Below are positions 1 through 7,772 of a DNA stretch of 64,000 nucleotides, in pieces. The notes under the pieces were generated by a model. That model was not told the origin of the DNA. It did not search any database and saw nothing but the letters and a program-made list of their open reading frames with translations. Numbering within the stretch: position 1 is the stretch's first letter; each line of letters opens with the position of its first letter. Position numbers and translations under genes: made by a program. The DNA comes from an uncultured Alphaproteobacteria bacterium (GTDB taxonomy: Bacteria; Pseudomonadota; Alphaproteobacteria; HIMB59; GCA-002718135), in assembly GCA_902511405.1 (NCBI GenBank), contig CABXEZ010000001.1:1-64000 (forward strand), given 5' to 3'.

Positions 1-489
1 GATCGTCACACATTAGCGGATGGAAGAAAAGTGCTTATTACTCACGGTGATGAATTTGATGCTGTTATTATAAATGCAAAATGGTTAGCAAAAATTGGTT
101 CAGCACTTTATGAACTTTTGCTTAAATTAAATAATGTTGTAAATTTTGTCAGAAGAAAACTTGGATTTTCATATTGGTCACTGTCACAATACCTTAAGAA
201 ACAAACTAAGCACGCAACTAATTTTATAAGTAACTTTGAATTTGCTGTATCCGATAGAGCAAGAAGAGAGAATGCCGATGTAGTTGTTTGTGGTCATATT
301 CATAGACCAGAAATAAAAGAATTAAATGGTGTACTGTACTGTAATGACGGCGATTGGATTGAAAGCTGTACTGCTCTAGTGGAAGATGAAATTGGAGACT
401 TATCTATTTTAAACTGGGCAGAAGAGAGAGAAAGATTGAAACTTATTTCGTTTGAAGAAAAAAAGAAAATGAAAGAGAATGCCGCCTAA
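1..489 (+). CDS. plcP: PlcP-type calcineurin-like phosphoesterase (3' part; 5' end outside window)
   Basis: The reading frame is open from base 1 and ends with TAA at 487-489, so only the C-terminal ~162 residues are present. Visible metallophosphoesterase motifs are the LITHGDEFD block and the CGHIHRPEI block (GHxH metal site), followed by YCNDGDWIESCTA. This is the COG2908 layout, usually labelled UDP-2,3-diacylglucosamine diphosphatase. In alphaproteobacteria this branch includes PlcP, the phospholipase C that strips phosphate head groups under phosphate starvation. The partner is the next gene, a GT4 glycosyltransferase that overlaps it by 11 bp, and phosphate and phosphonate genes follow, which favours PlcP over LpxH. 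The choice between the two is an inference from context; the enzyme family is sure. Confidence 0.75.
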   Translation, partial: DRHTLADGRKVLITHGDEFDAVIINAKWLAKIGSALYELLLKLNNVVNFVRRKLGFSYWSLSQYLKKQTKHATNFISNFEFAVSDRARRENADVVVCGHIHRPEIKELNGVLYCNDGDWIESCTALVEDEIGDLSILNWAEERERLKLISFEEKKKMKENAA

Positions 490-1501
490 AAAAATCGCTT
501 TAATAAGTGATGCCTGGGATCCACAAGTTAACGGAGTTGTAACAACTTTTAAGAACATTATTCCTCTATTAAATAAAAAAGGTTTTGATGTTGAGGTTTT
601 ACATCCAGAGATGTTTAGTAACTTTAGTTATCCTTGGTATAAAGAAATTAAATTTTCTTATAATACAAAAAACATTACAAATGATTTCTTTACAAAATAT
701 GACCCAGATATAATTCACCTTATCACGGAAGGTCCTGTTGGCTTTGCTGGAAAAAAAATTTCATTACAAAAGAATTTAAAAGTAACTTCTTCATTTCATA
801 CGCGTTTTCCTGATTACATTAAACAACGTTTTTTTATCCCAAGAACCTTTACATATTCCATACTAAAACGACTACATGAGCATTCTGTGAATGTACTTGT
901 TCCATCTAACTCAATGATTGATGAACTTATAAAATATAAATTTAAAAATCTTAAACTATGGAATAGAGGGGTGGATACAAATCTCTTTAATCCCATAAAG
1001 AGAAATAGATCAGATACAGAAATAAGACTCACTTATGTAGGAAGAGTTGCCATCGAAAAAAATATAAAAGAATTTTTAGATATTAAAGGTAATTATAAAA
1101 AAATTGTTGTTGGCGATGGTCCGGAGTTAAAAAAATATATTAGTAAATATCCTGAAATTGAATTTGTTGGATTAAAAACAGGAGAAGATCTTGCAAAATA
1201 TTATGCTGATGCTGATGTATTTGTTTTTCCTTCCAAAACAGATACTCTTGGAAATGTTATATTAGAGTCGCTTGCTTCTGGAACACCTATAGCAGCATTT
1301 CCTGTCACAGGACCAAAAGATATTTTAGCTAATTCCAATATAAATAGCTTAGATGAAAATTTAGAGGTATCGATTCAAAAAGCATTAAGAGTTAACAGAG
1401 ATGATTGCAGAAAGTTTGCATTAAAGCTTACATGGGAAGATTGCACTGATCAGTACTTAAGCTTTATGATTGATGCCAAAACCGGACAGCCAGTGGTTTA
1501 G
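479..1501 (+). CDS. agt: GT4 glycosyltransferase, likely Agt (lipid-remodelling diacylglycerol glycosyltransferase)
   Basis: A 340-residue GT-B fold enzyme. The N-terminal Rossmann part starts ISDAWDPQVNGVVTT, typical of the GT4 sub-branch that makes glycolipids and mannosides. The C-terminal donor-binding part has GRVAIEKN, VGDGPELKKY and FVFPSKTDTLGNVILESLASGTP, the EX7E-like UDP-sugar motif. There is no membrane segment, so a cytosolic or membrane-associated enzyme is expected. The start ATG lies inside the 3' end of plcP (11 bp overlap), so the two are translationally coupled. In marine bacteria plcP-agt pairs turn phospholipid-derived diacylglycerol into glycolipid during phosphate limitation; that role is inferred from the pairing and from the phosphorus genes downstream. 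Donor sugar and product cannot be read from the sequence. Confidence 0.78.
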   Translation: MPPKKIALISDAWDPQVNGVVTTFKNIIPLLNKKGFDVEVLHPEMFSNFSYPWYKEIKFSYNTKNITNDFFTKYDPDIIHLITEGPVGFAGKKISLQKNLKVTSSFHTRFPDYIKQRFFIPRTFTYSILKRLHEHSVNVLVPSNSMIDELIKYKFKNLKLWNRGVDTNLFNPIKRNRSDTEIRLTYVGRVAIEKNIKEFLDIKGNYKKIVVGDGPELKKYISKYPEIEFVGLKTGEDLAKYYADADVFVFPSKTDTLGNVILESLASGTPIAAFPVTGPKDILANSNINSLDENLEVSIQKALRVNRDDCRKFALKLTWEDCTDQYLSFMIDAKTGQPVV

Positions 1502-1521
1502 TAATTACTGTCATCTAAAAA

Positions 1522-1749
1522 TTATGACAAATAATATGTATATCCAATTACAAAAAGAGGAATCTGTAAACCAAAATTAGTCATCAATGCTTTATCTTTA
1601 GTTATTAATCCTGCAATTGACCAACCGATGGCACCAAGTCCATGAATAAAAATATTAAGAGGATAATTATTTAGATTAGTAAGAAGTATCCCGGTTAAAA
1701 TTAAAACAGTGCTTAACCACTTTAAATTATTTGTTGTAATAAGACTCAT
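1522..1749 (-). CDS. Small two- to three-span membrane protein, function unknown
   Basis: A 75-residue protein with hydrophobic stretches at about residues 10-25, 30-48 and 58-74 (WLSTVLILTGILL, GAIGWSIAGLI, IPLFVIGYTYYL). The N-terminus, LITTNNLKWLSTVLI, resembles short membrane proteins seen in marine alphaproteobacteria, to which I cannot give a function. It is transcribed against agt, with 20 bp between the stop codons, and away from the DUF47 gene, so it may share the divergent promoter region 1750-1871. A role in membrane adaptation would fit the neighbourhood but is only a guess. Confidence 0.65.
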   Translation of the reverse strand: MSLITTNNLKWLSTVLILTGILLTNLNNYPLNIFIHGLGAIGWSIAGLITKDKALMTNFGLQIPLFVIGYTYYLS

Positions 1750-1814
1750 TGAAGCTCCTAAATTAATTAAATTATTATATTTCTTATATTACAGTAATTT
1801 GAAATTTTGTTTAA

Positions 1815-1832
1815 TTGTAACAAAAATGTAAG
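1815..1832 (+). promoter_or_regulatory. Candidate Pho box upstream of the DUF47-pit operon
   Basis: The sequence TTGTAAC-AAAA-ATGTAAG has two imperfect 7-bp direct repeats set 11 bp apart, centred on TGTAA. This is the architecture of PhoB sites, whose consensus is two CTGTCAT-like repeats separated by an A/T-rich 4-bp spacer. It lies 40 bp before the DUF47 start codon, a suitable distance for PhoB activation. The genome is A/T rich, so chance matches are possible, but the repeat spacing and the genes downstream support the call. Confidence 0.45.
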
Positions 1833-1871
1833 ATTTCTTTATTTTTTATTCAAAAGTTCTATAAGCTCAAG

Positions 1872-2534
1872 ATGTTTGGATTAAAAAGTAACTCTTTATT
1901 CAGTGATACAAAAAAACTGGAAAGAGAAATTGATGGTTTCGTTGATATTCTCTCTGAAGTAGGACTCGTATTTAAAAGTGTAGTGCCCACTTATCTTAAT
2001 CATTCTGCCAATGGTAAATTTGATGAAATGGTTGAAAAAGTAAAAGAGATGGAGAGTAAAGCTGATAAAATAACAAAAGAAGTTGAGCATACTCTATATG
2101 AAGAAACCTTGATACCTGATGCCAGAAGTGATGTTTTACGACTATTAGAGCATATGGATGAAATAATTGGTATGTACCAAGGGAACTGTTATCACTTCTC
2201 TATTCAAAAACCAGATTTTCCAAAAGAGTTTCATCAAGACTTAATTGATTTAACAGATACTGTAGTGAATTGTGTCGAAGCGCTTTGCTTAACTGTGCGT
2301 TCATTTTTCCGCGATATTAAAACGGTGCGGGATAATGGTCATAAAGTTACGTTTTATGAAAAAGAATCTGATATTAAATTTAGTGCTTTAGCTCGCAGAA
2401 TATTTGACTCAGAACTTCCTTTGGATCAAAAAATGCATTTGCGATATTTCGTCGAAAAAATTGATCGCATTTGTGATCAAGCAGAAGATATTGCTGATGA
2501 AGTGCAAATCTATGCAATTAAACGATCCGTTTAA
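1872..2534 (+). CDS. DUF47 / TIGR00153 PhoU-like protein paired with PiT transporter
   Basis: A 220-residue, largely helical, charged soluble protein of the DUF47 (PhoU-like) family. Family landmarks are the early FVDILSEVG, KVKEMESKADKITKEVEHTLYEE and the C-terminal EKIDRICDQAEDIADEVQIYA, with acidic and E/D-rich helices that bind metal clusters in PhoU relatives. It sits 6 bp before a PiT-type phosphate permease. This DUF47-pit pairing is very widespread, and the protein is thought to control or assist the low-affinity transporter. Length is normal for the family. A Pho-box-like sequence precedes it, so induction under phosphate limitation is likely. No transmembrane segment is visible. Confidence 0.9.
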   Translation: MFGLKSNSLFSDTKKLEREIDGFVDILSEVGLVFKSVVPTYLNHSANGKFDEMVEKVKEMESKADKITKEVEHTLYEETLIPDARSDVLRLLEHMDEIIGMYQGNCYHFSIQKPDFPKEFHQDLIDLTDTVVNCVEALCLTVRSFFRDIKTVRDNGHKVTFYEKESDIKFSALARRIFDSELPLDQKMHLRYFVEKIDRICDQAEDIADEVQIYAIKRSV

Positions 2535-2540
2535 TAATTA

Positions 2541-3593
2541 ATGGACATTTCGATTATTATATTTCTCTTAGGTGGATTATTTCTTGGGTGGTCTTTAGGA
2601 GCAAATGATGCGGCAAATGTTTTTGGAACAGCTGTTGGAACACGAATGGTGCGTTTTAAAACTGCCGCAATTGTGTGTAGTATCTTTGTTATATTAGGTG
2701 CTATTATAAGTGGTGCAGGAACAACTGAAACATTAGGTAAGCTGGGAGCAATAAATGCCTTACCTGGTGCTTTTGCAGCTTGTGTAGCAGCAGGAATTTC
2801 AGTGTATCTTATGACTAAAGCTGGTTTACCTGTCTCCACAACACAAGCGATTGTCGGTGCTATTGTTGGATGGAATTTATATACGGGGTCAACAACCAAT
2901 ATAAAAGTACTGATTACAATCTTGGGAACATGGGTTCTGTGCCCTGTGATAGCAGGATTAATTGCCATGGGTTTTTTTACACTGACAAAAAATTTTTTAT
3001 TAAAACGAAAATTACATATTTTACGACTTGATGCATATACCAGAACAGCCCTTCTATTAGCTGGAGCTTTTGGTGCGTATAGTTTAGGAGCAAACAACAT
3101 TGCCAATGTGATGGGTGTCTTTGTCCCTATCTCACCTTTTACCGATATATCAATTTCTAGTTTTTTTGTTTTTAGTTCTAAAGAACAATTATTTTTACTT
3201 GGCGGAATAGCAATTGCTGTTGGTGTTTTTACTTACTCTAAAAGAGTGATGTTCACCGTTGGAAATGACTTATTAAAATTGTCACCAGTTGCAGCGTTTA
3301 TTGTCGTTATTTCTCATTCAATTGTTCTATTTTTATTTGCCTCTCAAGGAATAAGCAATTTTTTACAATCAATAAACCTCCCTTCAATTCCTCTTGTTCC
3401 CGTCTCAAGTTCTCAGGCCGTTGTCGGAGCTGTCATTGGAATCGGTTTATTAAAAGGAGGAAAAGAAGTCCAATGGGGTATTGCAGGAAGAATTACAATT
3501 GGTTGGTTTACGCTTCCAATAATAGCAGCTATCATTTCAATATTTTTATTATTTATTCTTCAAAATATTTTTAATCTGAGTGTATCTTTTTAA
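2541..3593 (+). CDS. pit: PiT family inorganic phosphate transporter
   Basis: A 350-residue integral membrane protein with about 10 hydrophobic segments. It carries the duplicated PiT signature: GANDAANVFGTAVG near residue 20 and LGANNIANVMG near residue 183, plus the two ProDom-type repeats VSTTQAIVGAIVG and VSSSQAVVGAVIG. PiT permeases import metal-phosphate or phosphate with H+ or Na+. It is shorter than E. coli PitA (about 499 residues) because the central hydrophilic loop is reduced, which is usual in compact genomes. It follows the DUF47 gene by 6 bp in one operon. The stop codon overlaps the stop codon of the convergent phosphatase gene by 4 bp. Confidence 0.93.
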   Translation: MDISIIIFLLGGLFLGWSLGANDAANVFGTAVGTRMVRFKTAAIVCSIFVILGAIISGAGTTETLGKLGAINALPGAFAACVAAGISVYLMTKAGLPVSTTQAIVGAIVGWNLYTGSTTNIKVLITILGTWVLCPVIAGLIAMGFFTLTKNFLLKRKLHILRLDAYTRTALLLAGAFGAYSLGANNIANVMGVFVPISPFTDISISSFFVFSSKEQLFLLGGIAIAVGVFTYSKRVMFTVGNDLLKLSPVAAFIVVISHSIVLFLFASQGISNFLQSINLPSIPLVPVSSSQAVVGAVIGIGLLKGGKEVQWGIAGRITIGWFTLPIIAAIISIFLLFILQNIFNLSVSF

Positions 3594-4111
3594 TTAACTG
3601 CTCGGTAAGCAGCTATAAAATCTTCTTGAACTTTTGTTTCTATTGCCCCTTTTCTTCTTTCTCTTACAAGATCAATCGCTTCTTTTTTTTCATGACCAAA
3701 ATCCACTAAAAGAATTGCAGCTATTGTTCCAGCCCGTCCTTTTCCTCCACGACAATGAAAGATAACATTTTGTCCTTCTAGTAATTCATTTTTGAGTAAT
3801 ACTTTTGTTGTCTCCCATTTATATTTAAAGTCTTGATTTGGAGCACCCAAGTCAGCAATTGGCATATGATACCACTTCAAATGATGAGTGTAAATTTTCT
3901 CAACAAATAATTTTTTATCACACAAGGCATCAAATTCCTTATCCTCAACAAATGAAGTTATCGAGCTACATTGATTGTTGGAAAAAGCCTCCAATTGGTA
4001 AATTAAAATTTTTTCATCAAACTGGCCTTCATTATTTAATCCAGGAAAAGATGTTAAAATGATTTTTCCAGTAAATTTTGAAGAATCAATATAGTCATAG
4101 CTATCAAACAT
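3590..4111 (-). CDS. Dual-specificity / tyrosine phosphatase-like protein
   Basis: A 173-residue cysteine phosphatase. The P-loop reads HCRGGKGRAG with Cys120 as nucleophile and Arg126 as phosphate binder (CX5R). A conserved Asp in PIADLGAPN (about residue 87) is the likely general acid. The overall pattern matches the DSP/CDKN3-like group found in bacteria. The gene starts 2 bp after the stop of the PhnZ-like gene, so the two form one transcript, and it ends against pit. Substrate is unknown: a phosphoprotein or a small phosphorylated metabolite is possible. The link to phosphonate use is inferred only from the operon. Confidence 0.8.
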   Translation of the reverse strand: MFDSYDYIDSSKFTGKIILTSFPGLNNEGQFDEKILIYQLEAFSNNQCSSITSFVEDKEFDALCDKKLFVEKIYTHHLKWYHMPIADLGAPNQDFKYKWETTKVLLKNELLEGQNVIFHCRGGKGRAGTIAAILLVDFGHEKKEAIDLVRERRKGAIETKVQEDFIAAYRAVN

Positions 4112-4113
4112 AA

Positions 4114-4674
4114 TTAGTTTGAATTTGCTTGAAAAGAATTTTCAACGTACTTTCGAAAATGTTCAACAGTTGGCGTTTCTTTGTTTAATATTTTAGCTTG
4201 ATCATCAAAACGTCGCATTTCTACTGCTTCTTTCATCTGAGGCTTATTAATAAACTCCTCAGCTTCCTCTTTTGAAAAAATACCGCCTTGAACCTTCAGC
4301 GATTTTTTAGATGCTTCTGATAAGTCATCATAATAACCATCTTCTACAGATGCCAAATATCTCTTTGATGCCACGTGTGCTCGAATAGGAAGTGTGACTT
4401 CCTCACCAAAATATTTTTCTAAATAATTCGCTCCTAAATCTTCATGTACACCGTCTTTTCCTTGATGAATTGGATCATCATCTTCATATAAAAGATGACC
4501 AACATCATGAAGTAAAGCTGCAGTAATAAAAGCATCTGATTTATTATGTTGTTCTGCTAATTCAGCACATTGAAGAGCATGCTCTAGTTGGGTAACATCT
4601 TCATTACCGTATTGAATATCAGAGCCTTTTTTTTCTAATAACTCTAGTAAGTAGTTAACAATATTGTCAGACAT
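4114..4674 (-). CDS. phnZ: PhnZ-like HD-domain oxygenase of phosphonate breakdown
   Basis: A 186-residue HD-domain protein closely resembling PhnZ, the mixed-valence diiron oxygenase that cleaves 2-amino-1-hydroxyethylphosphonate to glycine and phosphate. Visible matches are Tyr22 and Glu25 (YGNE, the substrate-gated ligand pair), VTQLEHALQ with His32, the HD pair His56-Asp57 in ALLHDVGH, and His in IRAHVASKRYL. The SEASKKSLKVQGG and EEAEEF segments are also typical. The gene starts a minus-strand operon with the DSP phosphatase and is divergent from phnW. The partner dioxygenase that hydroxylates 2-aminoethylphosphonate in the PhnY*-PhnZ pathway is not in this window. Related TIGR03276 proteins also occur in phnW clusters, so the true substrate may differ. 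Confidence 0.82.
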   Translation of the reverse strand: MSDNIVNYLLELLEKKGSDIQYGNEDVTQLEHALQCAELAEQHNKSDAFITAALLHDVGHLLYEDDDPIHQGKDGVHEDLGANYLEKYFGEEVTLPIRAHVASKRYLASVEDGYYDDLSEASKKSLKVQGGIFSKEEAEEFINKPQMKEAVEMRRFDDQAKILNKETPTVEHFRKYVENSFQANSN

Positions 4675-4703
4675 AAATATATTTTAACTTATAAGAATAT
4701 TTT

Positions 4704-4715
4704 TTACAAATGTAA
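4704..4715. promoter_or_regulatory. Candidate operator palindrome between divergent phnZ and phnW
   Basis: TTACA-AA-TGTAA is a perfect inverted repeat with a 2-bp spacer. It lies in the 96-bp divergent gap, 30 bp from the phnZ start and 56 bp from the phnW start, so one regulator bound here could control both directions. No regulator gene of the cluster is present in the window. The site is short and the region is A/T rich, so this is tentative. Confidence 0.3.
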
Positions 4716-4770
4716 GTTAAACTATTTGATAAGACCTCTATAACAATTTAAGAGATGATTATAAAAATTA

Positions 4771-5868
4771 ATGGATAAAAAACTTTTAACTCCTGGTCCA
4801 CTTACAACATCTCTTAGTACAAAAGAAGCAATGCTTCATGATTGGGGCTCACGTGATCAAAAATTTATTGATTTAAATCAATCTATTCGTGATTCATTAA
4901 TTAATTTAATTGATGGAGAAAATAATTATCAATGTGTGCCTATGCAAGGCAGCGGAACTTTTGCTGTGGAATCTATGGTAAGCTCATTGACTCCTCAGGA
5001 TGCAAACATTTTAATTCTCATTAATGGGGCTTATGGTCAACGAATGAAAAAAATGTGTACTTATTTAAATAGAAATACCATTGAATACGAAGTTGCCGAG
5101 CATGAACCTCATGACATGAGAAAGTTAGAGGAAATTATTGATAATAATAAACAACTCACACATGTCTTTGCGGTATATTGCGAAACAACATCAGGAATAT
5201 TGAATCCCATAAACGATATTGCAAATCTCGTTGAGAGAAAAAACTTATCTTTGTTTATAGATGCTATGAGTGCATTTGGTGCCCTTCCTCTAAGTAGCAA
5301 AGATGTTACTTTTGATGCTGTTGCTGCGTCGTCAAATAAATGTCTTGAGGGTGTGCCAGGCGTAGGATTTATTTTAATGAAAAATGAAGTGATAGAAAAA
5401 GCAAAAGGCAATTGTCACTCTTTAAGTTTAGACTTGTATGATCAATGGGTAGCTATGGAAAAAAACAAACAATGGCGCTTTACCCCACCAACACATGTTT
5501 TAGCAGCTTTCAATCAAGCGATTGCAGAACATAAAAAAGAAGGTGGAATTGAAGGACGTCACAAGAGATATAAAAATAATTGTAAGATAATTTGTGAAGG
5601 GATGAGAGAAATTGGATTTGAACAACTCTTACCTGATGATTTGCAAGCTCCAATTATTATAACATTTAAACAACCAAATGATCCAAATTTTAATTTTCAA
5701 AAATTTTATAATGCTCTTAGCGATAAAAACTTTCTTATTTATCCTGGCAAATTAACTGTTGCAGATACTTTTCGTATTGGATGTATTGGAAATTTAAATG
5801 ATCAAGATATGAGGAATACACTTGTTGCTGTTAAAGAAGTTATTAGTGATTTAAAAATCAATTTATGA
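4771..5868 (+). CDS. phnW: 2-aminoethylphosphonate--pyruvate transaminase
   Basis: A 365-residue class V PLP aminotransferase that converts 2-aminoethylphosphonate and pyruvate to phosphonoacetaldehyde and alanine. The start LLTPGPLTTS and MLHDWGSRD are the PhnW hallmark. The PLP lysine is Lys190 in ASSNKCLEGVPG, and DAMSAFG carries the PLP-pyridine Asp. Length is typical. It is the first step of the route completed by PhnY and PhnA encoded 2-5 kb away on the other strand. Its last codons overlap the cupin gene start (ATGA), so the two are coupled. The divergent phnZ-like gene shares its promoter region. Confidence 0.95.
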   Translation: MDKKLLTPGPLTTSLSTKEAMLHDWGSRDQKFIDLNQSIRDSLINLIDGENNYQCVPMQGSGTFAVESMVSSLTPQDANILILINGAYGQRMKKMCTYLNRNTIEYEVAEHEPHDMRKLEEIIDNNKQLTHVFAVYCETTSGILNPINDIANLVERKNLSLFIDAMSAFGALPLSSKDVTFDAVAASSNKCLEGVPGVGFILMKNEVIEKAKGNCHSLSLDLYDQWVAMEKNKQWRFTPPTHVLAAFNQAIAEHKKEGGIEGRHKRYKNNCKIICEGMREIGFEQLLPDDLQAPIIITFKQPNDPNFNFQKFYNALSDKNFLIYPGKLTVADTFRIGCIGNLNDQDMRNTLVAVKEVISDLKINL

Positions 5869-6500
5869 GTAGTGCAGACGCGGTTGAAATTCCTTTAATT
5901 CAAGCTACCAATGAAACCCTTAAAGGGTATGGATATCTTATCGACTCATATGAAAATAGTGATATTGAGGTTGTAACATGGCCGAAACAAGGTTGGCGTG
6001 AGATTGATGAAGGCACAGGAAATGAGGCGGGTAGTACCGAAGGATCGTTTGATGCTTGGTGGGACGGTAGCACCTTGTATGGTCAAAACAATGCTGTTCA
6101 ACATAAGAGCGATTATGAAGTAGACGGCAAATATATACTGGGGCATGCCTTACCTCCTGGTAGTGAGCCAATTACAGAATATAAACTTCCAGAACATATT
6201 TATATATGGCATGTTAATTATCATCCTGATGGGGGACAACTTTTCTATCCCTCAATAAAAAGTCCTTTTATCTCTCCCTTAGCTTTACCAGGTGATGACG
6301 TCCAAGTTGGAGATTTTAAAGCTTTTTATTTTGATGGTTCGCAAGGATTATATATCCACCCTAACGTATGGCATGAAGGAGTATTTCCCATTGAAGAAAA
6401 AAGTTCATTTCAAGGACGACAAGGCAAAGTACATGCAAGAGTAAGTATAGACTTACAAAAAGAATTTAAAAAATATATTTATTTTAAAACTACTTTTTAA
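5865..6500 (+). CDS. Ureidoglycolate lyase (AllA)-like cupin coupled to phnW
   Basis: A 211-residue protein resembling AllA-type cupins. Matching landmarks are LKGYGYLID near the N-terminus, GGQLFYP...SPLALPGDD in the middle, and IHPNVWHEGVFP near residue 168, which parallels the NYHRNVWHHPLF metal/substrate region of AllA. AllA acts on a hemiaminal, ureidoglycolate. No purine or allantoin genes are nearby. Instead the gene begins inside the phnW stop codon (4-bp ATGA overlap), which strongly ties it to phosphonate breakdown. A role in handling an adduct or hemiaminal of phosphonoacetaldehyde, or in tuning the pathway, is my inference. An extra segment of about 40 residues (residues 40-80, rich in W, G and D) separates it from classical AllA. 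Confidence 0.7.
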   Translation: MSSADAVEIPLIQATNETLKGYGYLIDSYENSDIEVVTWPKQGWREIDEGTGNEAGSTEGSFDAWWDGSTLYGQNNAVQHKSDYEVDGKYILGHALPPGSEPITEYKLPEHIYIWHVNYHPDGGQLFYPSIKSPFISPLALPGDDVQVGDFKAFYFDGSQGLYIHPNVWHEGVFPIEEKSSFQGRQGKVHARVSIDLQKEFKKYIYFKTTF

Positions 6501-6503
6501 CTT

Positions 6504-6599
6504 ATGAAAATTATTCACTTATCGGATACACATGTTGATCCAGTAATTTTACATAAAATTAATTCACAGTTAAGATTCTTTAAAACAGACGTTAATTAG
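6504..6599 (+). pseudogene. Remnant (N-terminal 31 codons) of a metallophosphoesterase gene
   Basis: Three bases after the cupin stop, an ATG opens MKIIHLSDTHVDP, the standard N-terminus of calcineurin-like phosphodiesterases of the GpdQ/CpdA type, with the first metal motif Asp8-x-His10. The frame then runs a further 18 codons and stops with TAG at 6597-6599. The next gene ends, on the other strand, at 6618. The remaining ~230 residues of a normal enzyme, including the GNHE and GHxH motifs, are absent, so this is a decayed or deleted gene. Such phosphodiesterases often accompany phosphonate genes. Alternatively it may be a functionless start left by a deletion that joined the two halves of the cluster. 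Confidence 0.6.
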
Positions 6600-6617
6600 T
6601 TTACGGATAATTAAAGT

Positions 6618-7724
6618 TTAACTTTTTGTTATTACAAATATTTCATTATTAAAATATAAACCATTATTTTTATTAATAATTGAAGAAACTATTTTTTGAT
6701 ATCGTTGATTTTTTTCTTCATCTAGCACTTTAGAATCATCAATTTGATTCACATAAATAGCAACGTTCCAGGCAGAGAATATTACTGATGTAGCAATTCC
6801 TCCTTGTATTTCATTAGGGAGGGCTCGCAGCTTACATCGAATTATTTTTTTCTTTAAGAAACTTAATTTTTGTAATTGTTCTTTTGGAAGATTTGATTTT
6901 AAATATTTTGTAATCTCACTCGCCAGAGCTGGGAAGGGATTTTCTTTAGGCCATATTTTTTTAATTATTTGATTAGCAGGATCTTTTCCAGCTGCGTGAA
7001 TAATGATTAATTGACCTTTAGGTGCAAGTGCCTTGATCATTGGATTGATAACGTATTTAGCTTTTTTTTCTGCTGAAATTCTTGAACGATAAGGTTGTGA
7101 AGCAATAATTAAATCAAACTTATTTGATGGGTTAGGTTTACTTGGAATTAAATCGCTTAGAACAAACTCTTGATCATCACGGTATATCACTAAAACTGAA
7201 GGAGTTTTATAAGTTGGATTTCCTGTTATAGCAGCTCTCTCTATTTGCCAATTTTTTTCTAAAAAAGGATTAAGGGTTCTTAGTTGATTAGCAAAATCAA
7301 TAGATGAATTGCCTTTTAATTTTACATACTTCCAATTAATTTGTTTTTGTTTGTTTGGGTTTCTTGATTGTAAGTCAGCCGCTTCTGCATAATGAAGATT
7401 TGATATTATGAAAACTGTATTTTTATGTTCAACAAATCTATCGGGTAATTTTTCTAAACCCAATCGTACGTCCTCCATACTAATTTCTTTTGTCGATATC
7501 AAAAGAGGAATATTTGGGTACTCTTGATGTGATTGTCTCATCACATTCATCAAGAGCGAGCCATCTCCCATACCAGCATCAAATATTTTTAGAGCAGGTT
7601 TAGTAGGTTTAATTTTTTTAATATGTGGGTGGATATTATCAGCAATTACATTTTTTTCATTCGTGGTTGTCACAAATAATAAATATTTTTGCCTGTTATC
7701 AAAAAATCTGAAATTTTTTTTCAT
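6618..7724 (-). CDS. Class I SAM methyltransferase-like protein of the phosphonate cluster
   Basis: A 368-residue protein with a Rossmann methyltransferase motif I, IFDAGMGDGSLL (Asp49 to Gly55), and a motif IV-like FDLIIASQPY near residue 208, followed by APKGQLIIIHAAGKDP. I do not recognise a characterised family. It has an N-terminal extension (RQKYLLFVTTTNEKNVIADN) that may bind substrate. It lies 48 bp downstream of phnY in the phnA-phnY order and ends 18 bp from the remnant at 6504-6599, so it is probably co-transcribed with phnA-phnY. The SAM-binding motif is acceptable but not canonical (Met in place of the usual Cys/Ser/Thr). Substrate unknown; a small molecule, lipid or protein target is possible. 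Confidence 0.6.
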   Translation of the reverse strand: MKKNFRFFDNRQKYLLFVTTTNEKNVIADNIHPHIKKIKPTKPALKIFDAGMGDGSLLMNVMRQSHQEYPNIPLLISTKEISMEDVRLGLEKLPDRFVEHKNTVFIISNLHYAEAADLQSRNPNKQKQINWKYVKLKGNSSIDFANQLRTLNPFLEKNWQIERAAITGNPTYKTPSVLVIYRDDQEFVLSDLIPSKPNPSNKFDLIIASQPYRSRISAEKKAKYVINPMIKALAPKGQLIIIHAAGKDPANQIIKKIWPKENPFPALASEITKYLKSNLPKEQLQKLSFLKKKIIRCKLRALPNEIQGGIATSVIFSAWNVAIYVNQIDDSKVLDEEKNQRYQKIVSSIINKNNGLYFNNEIFVITKS

Positions 7725-7772
7725 TATTTAAATATTTTGAATAATTAATTTTTAATACTAGGGTGTATTTCT

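Noticed and set aside
2531-3106. A 191-codon open frame on the minus strand
   Set aside because: Antisense to the pit transporter; its residue pattern mirrors the complementary codons of membrane helices.
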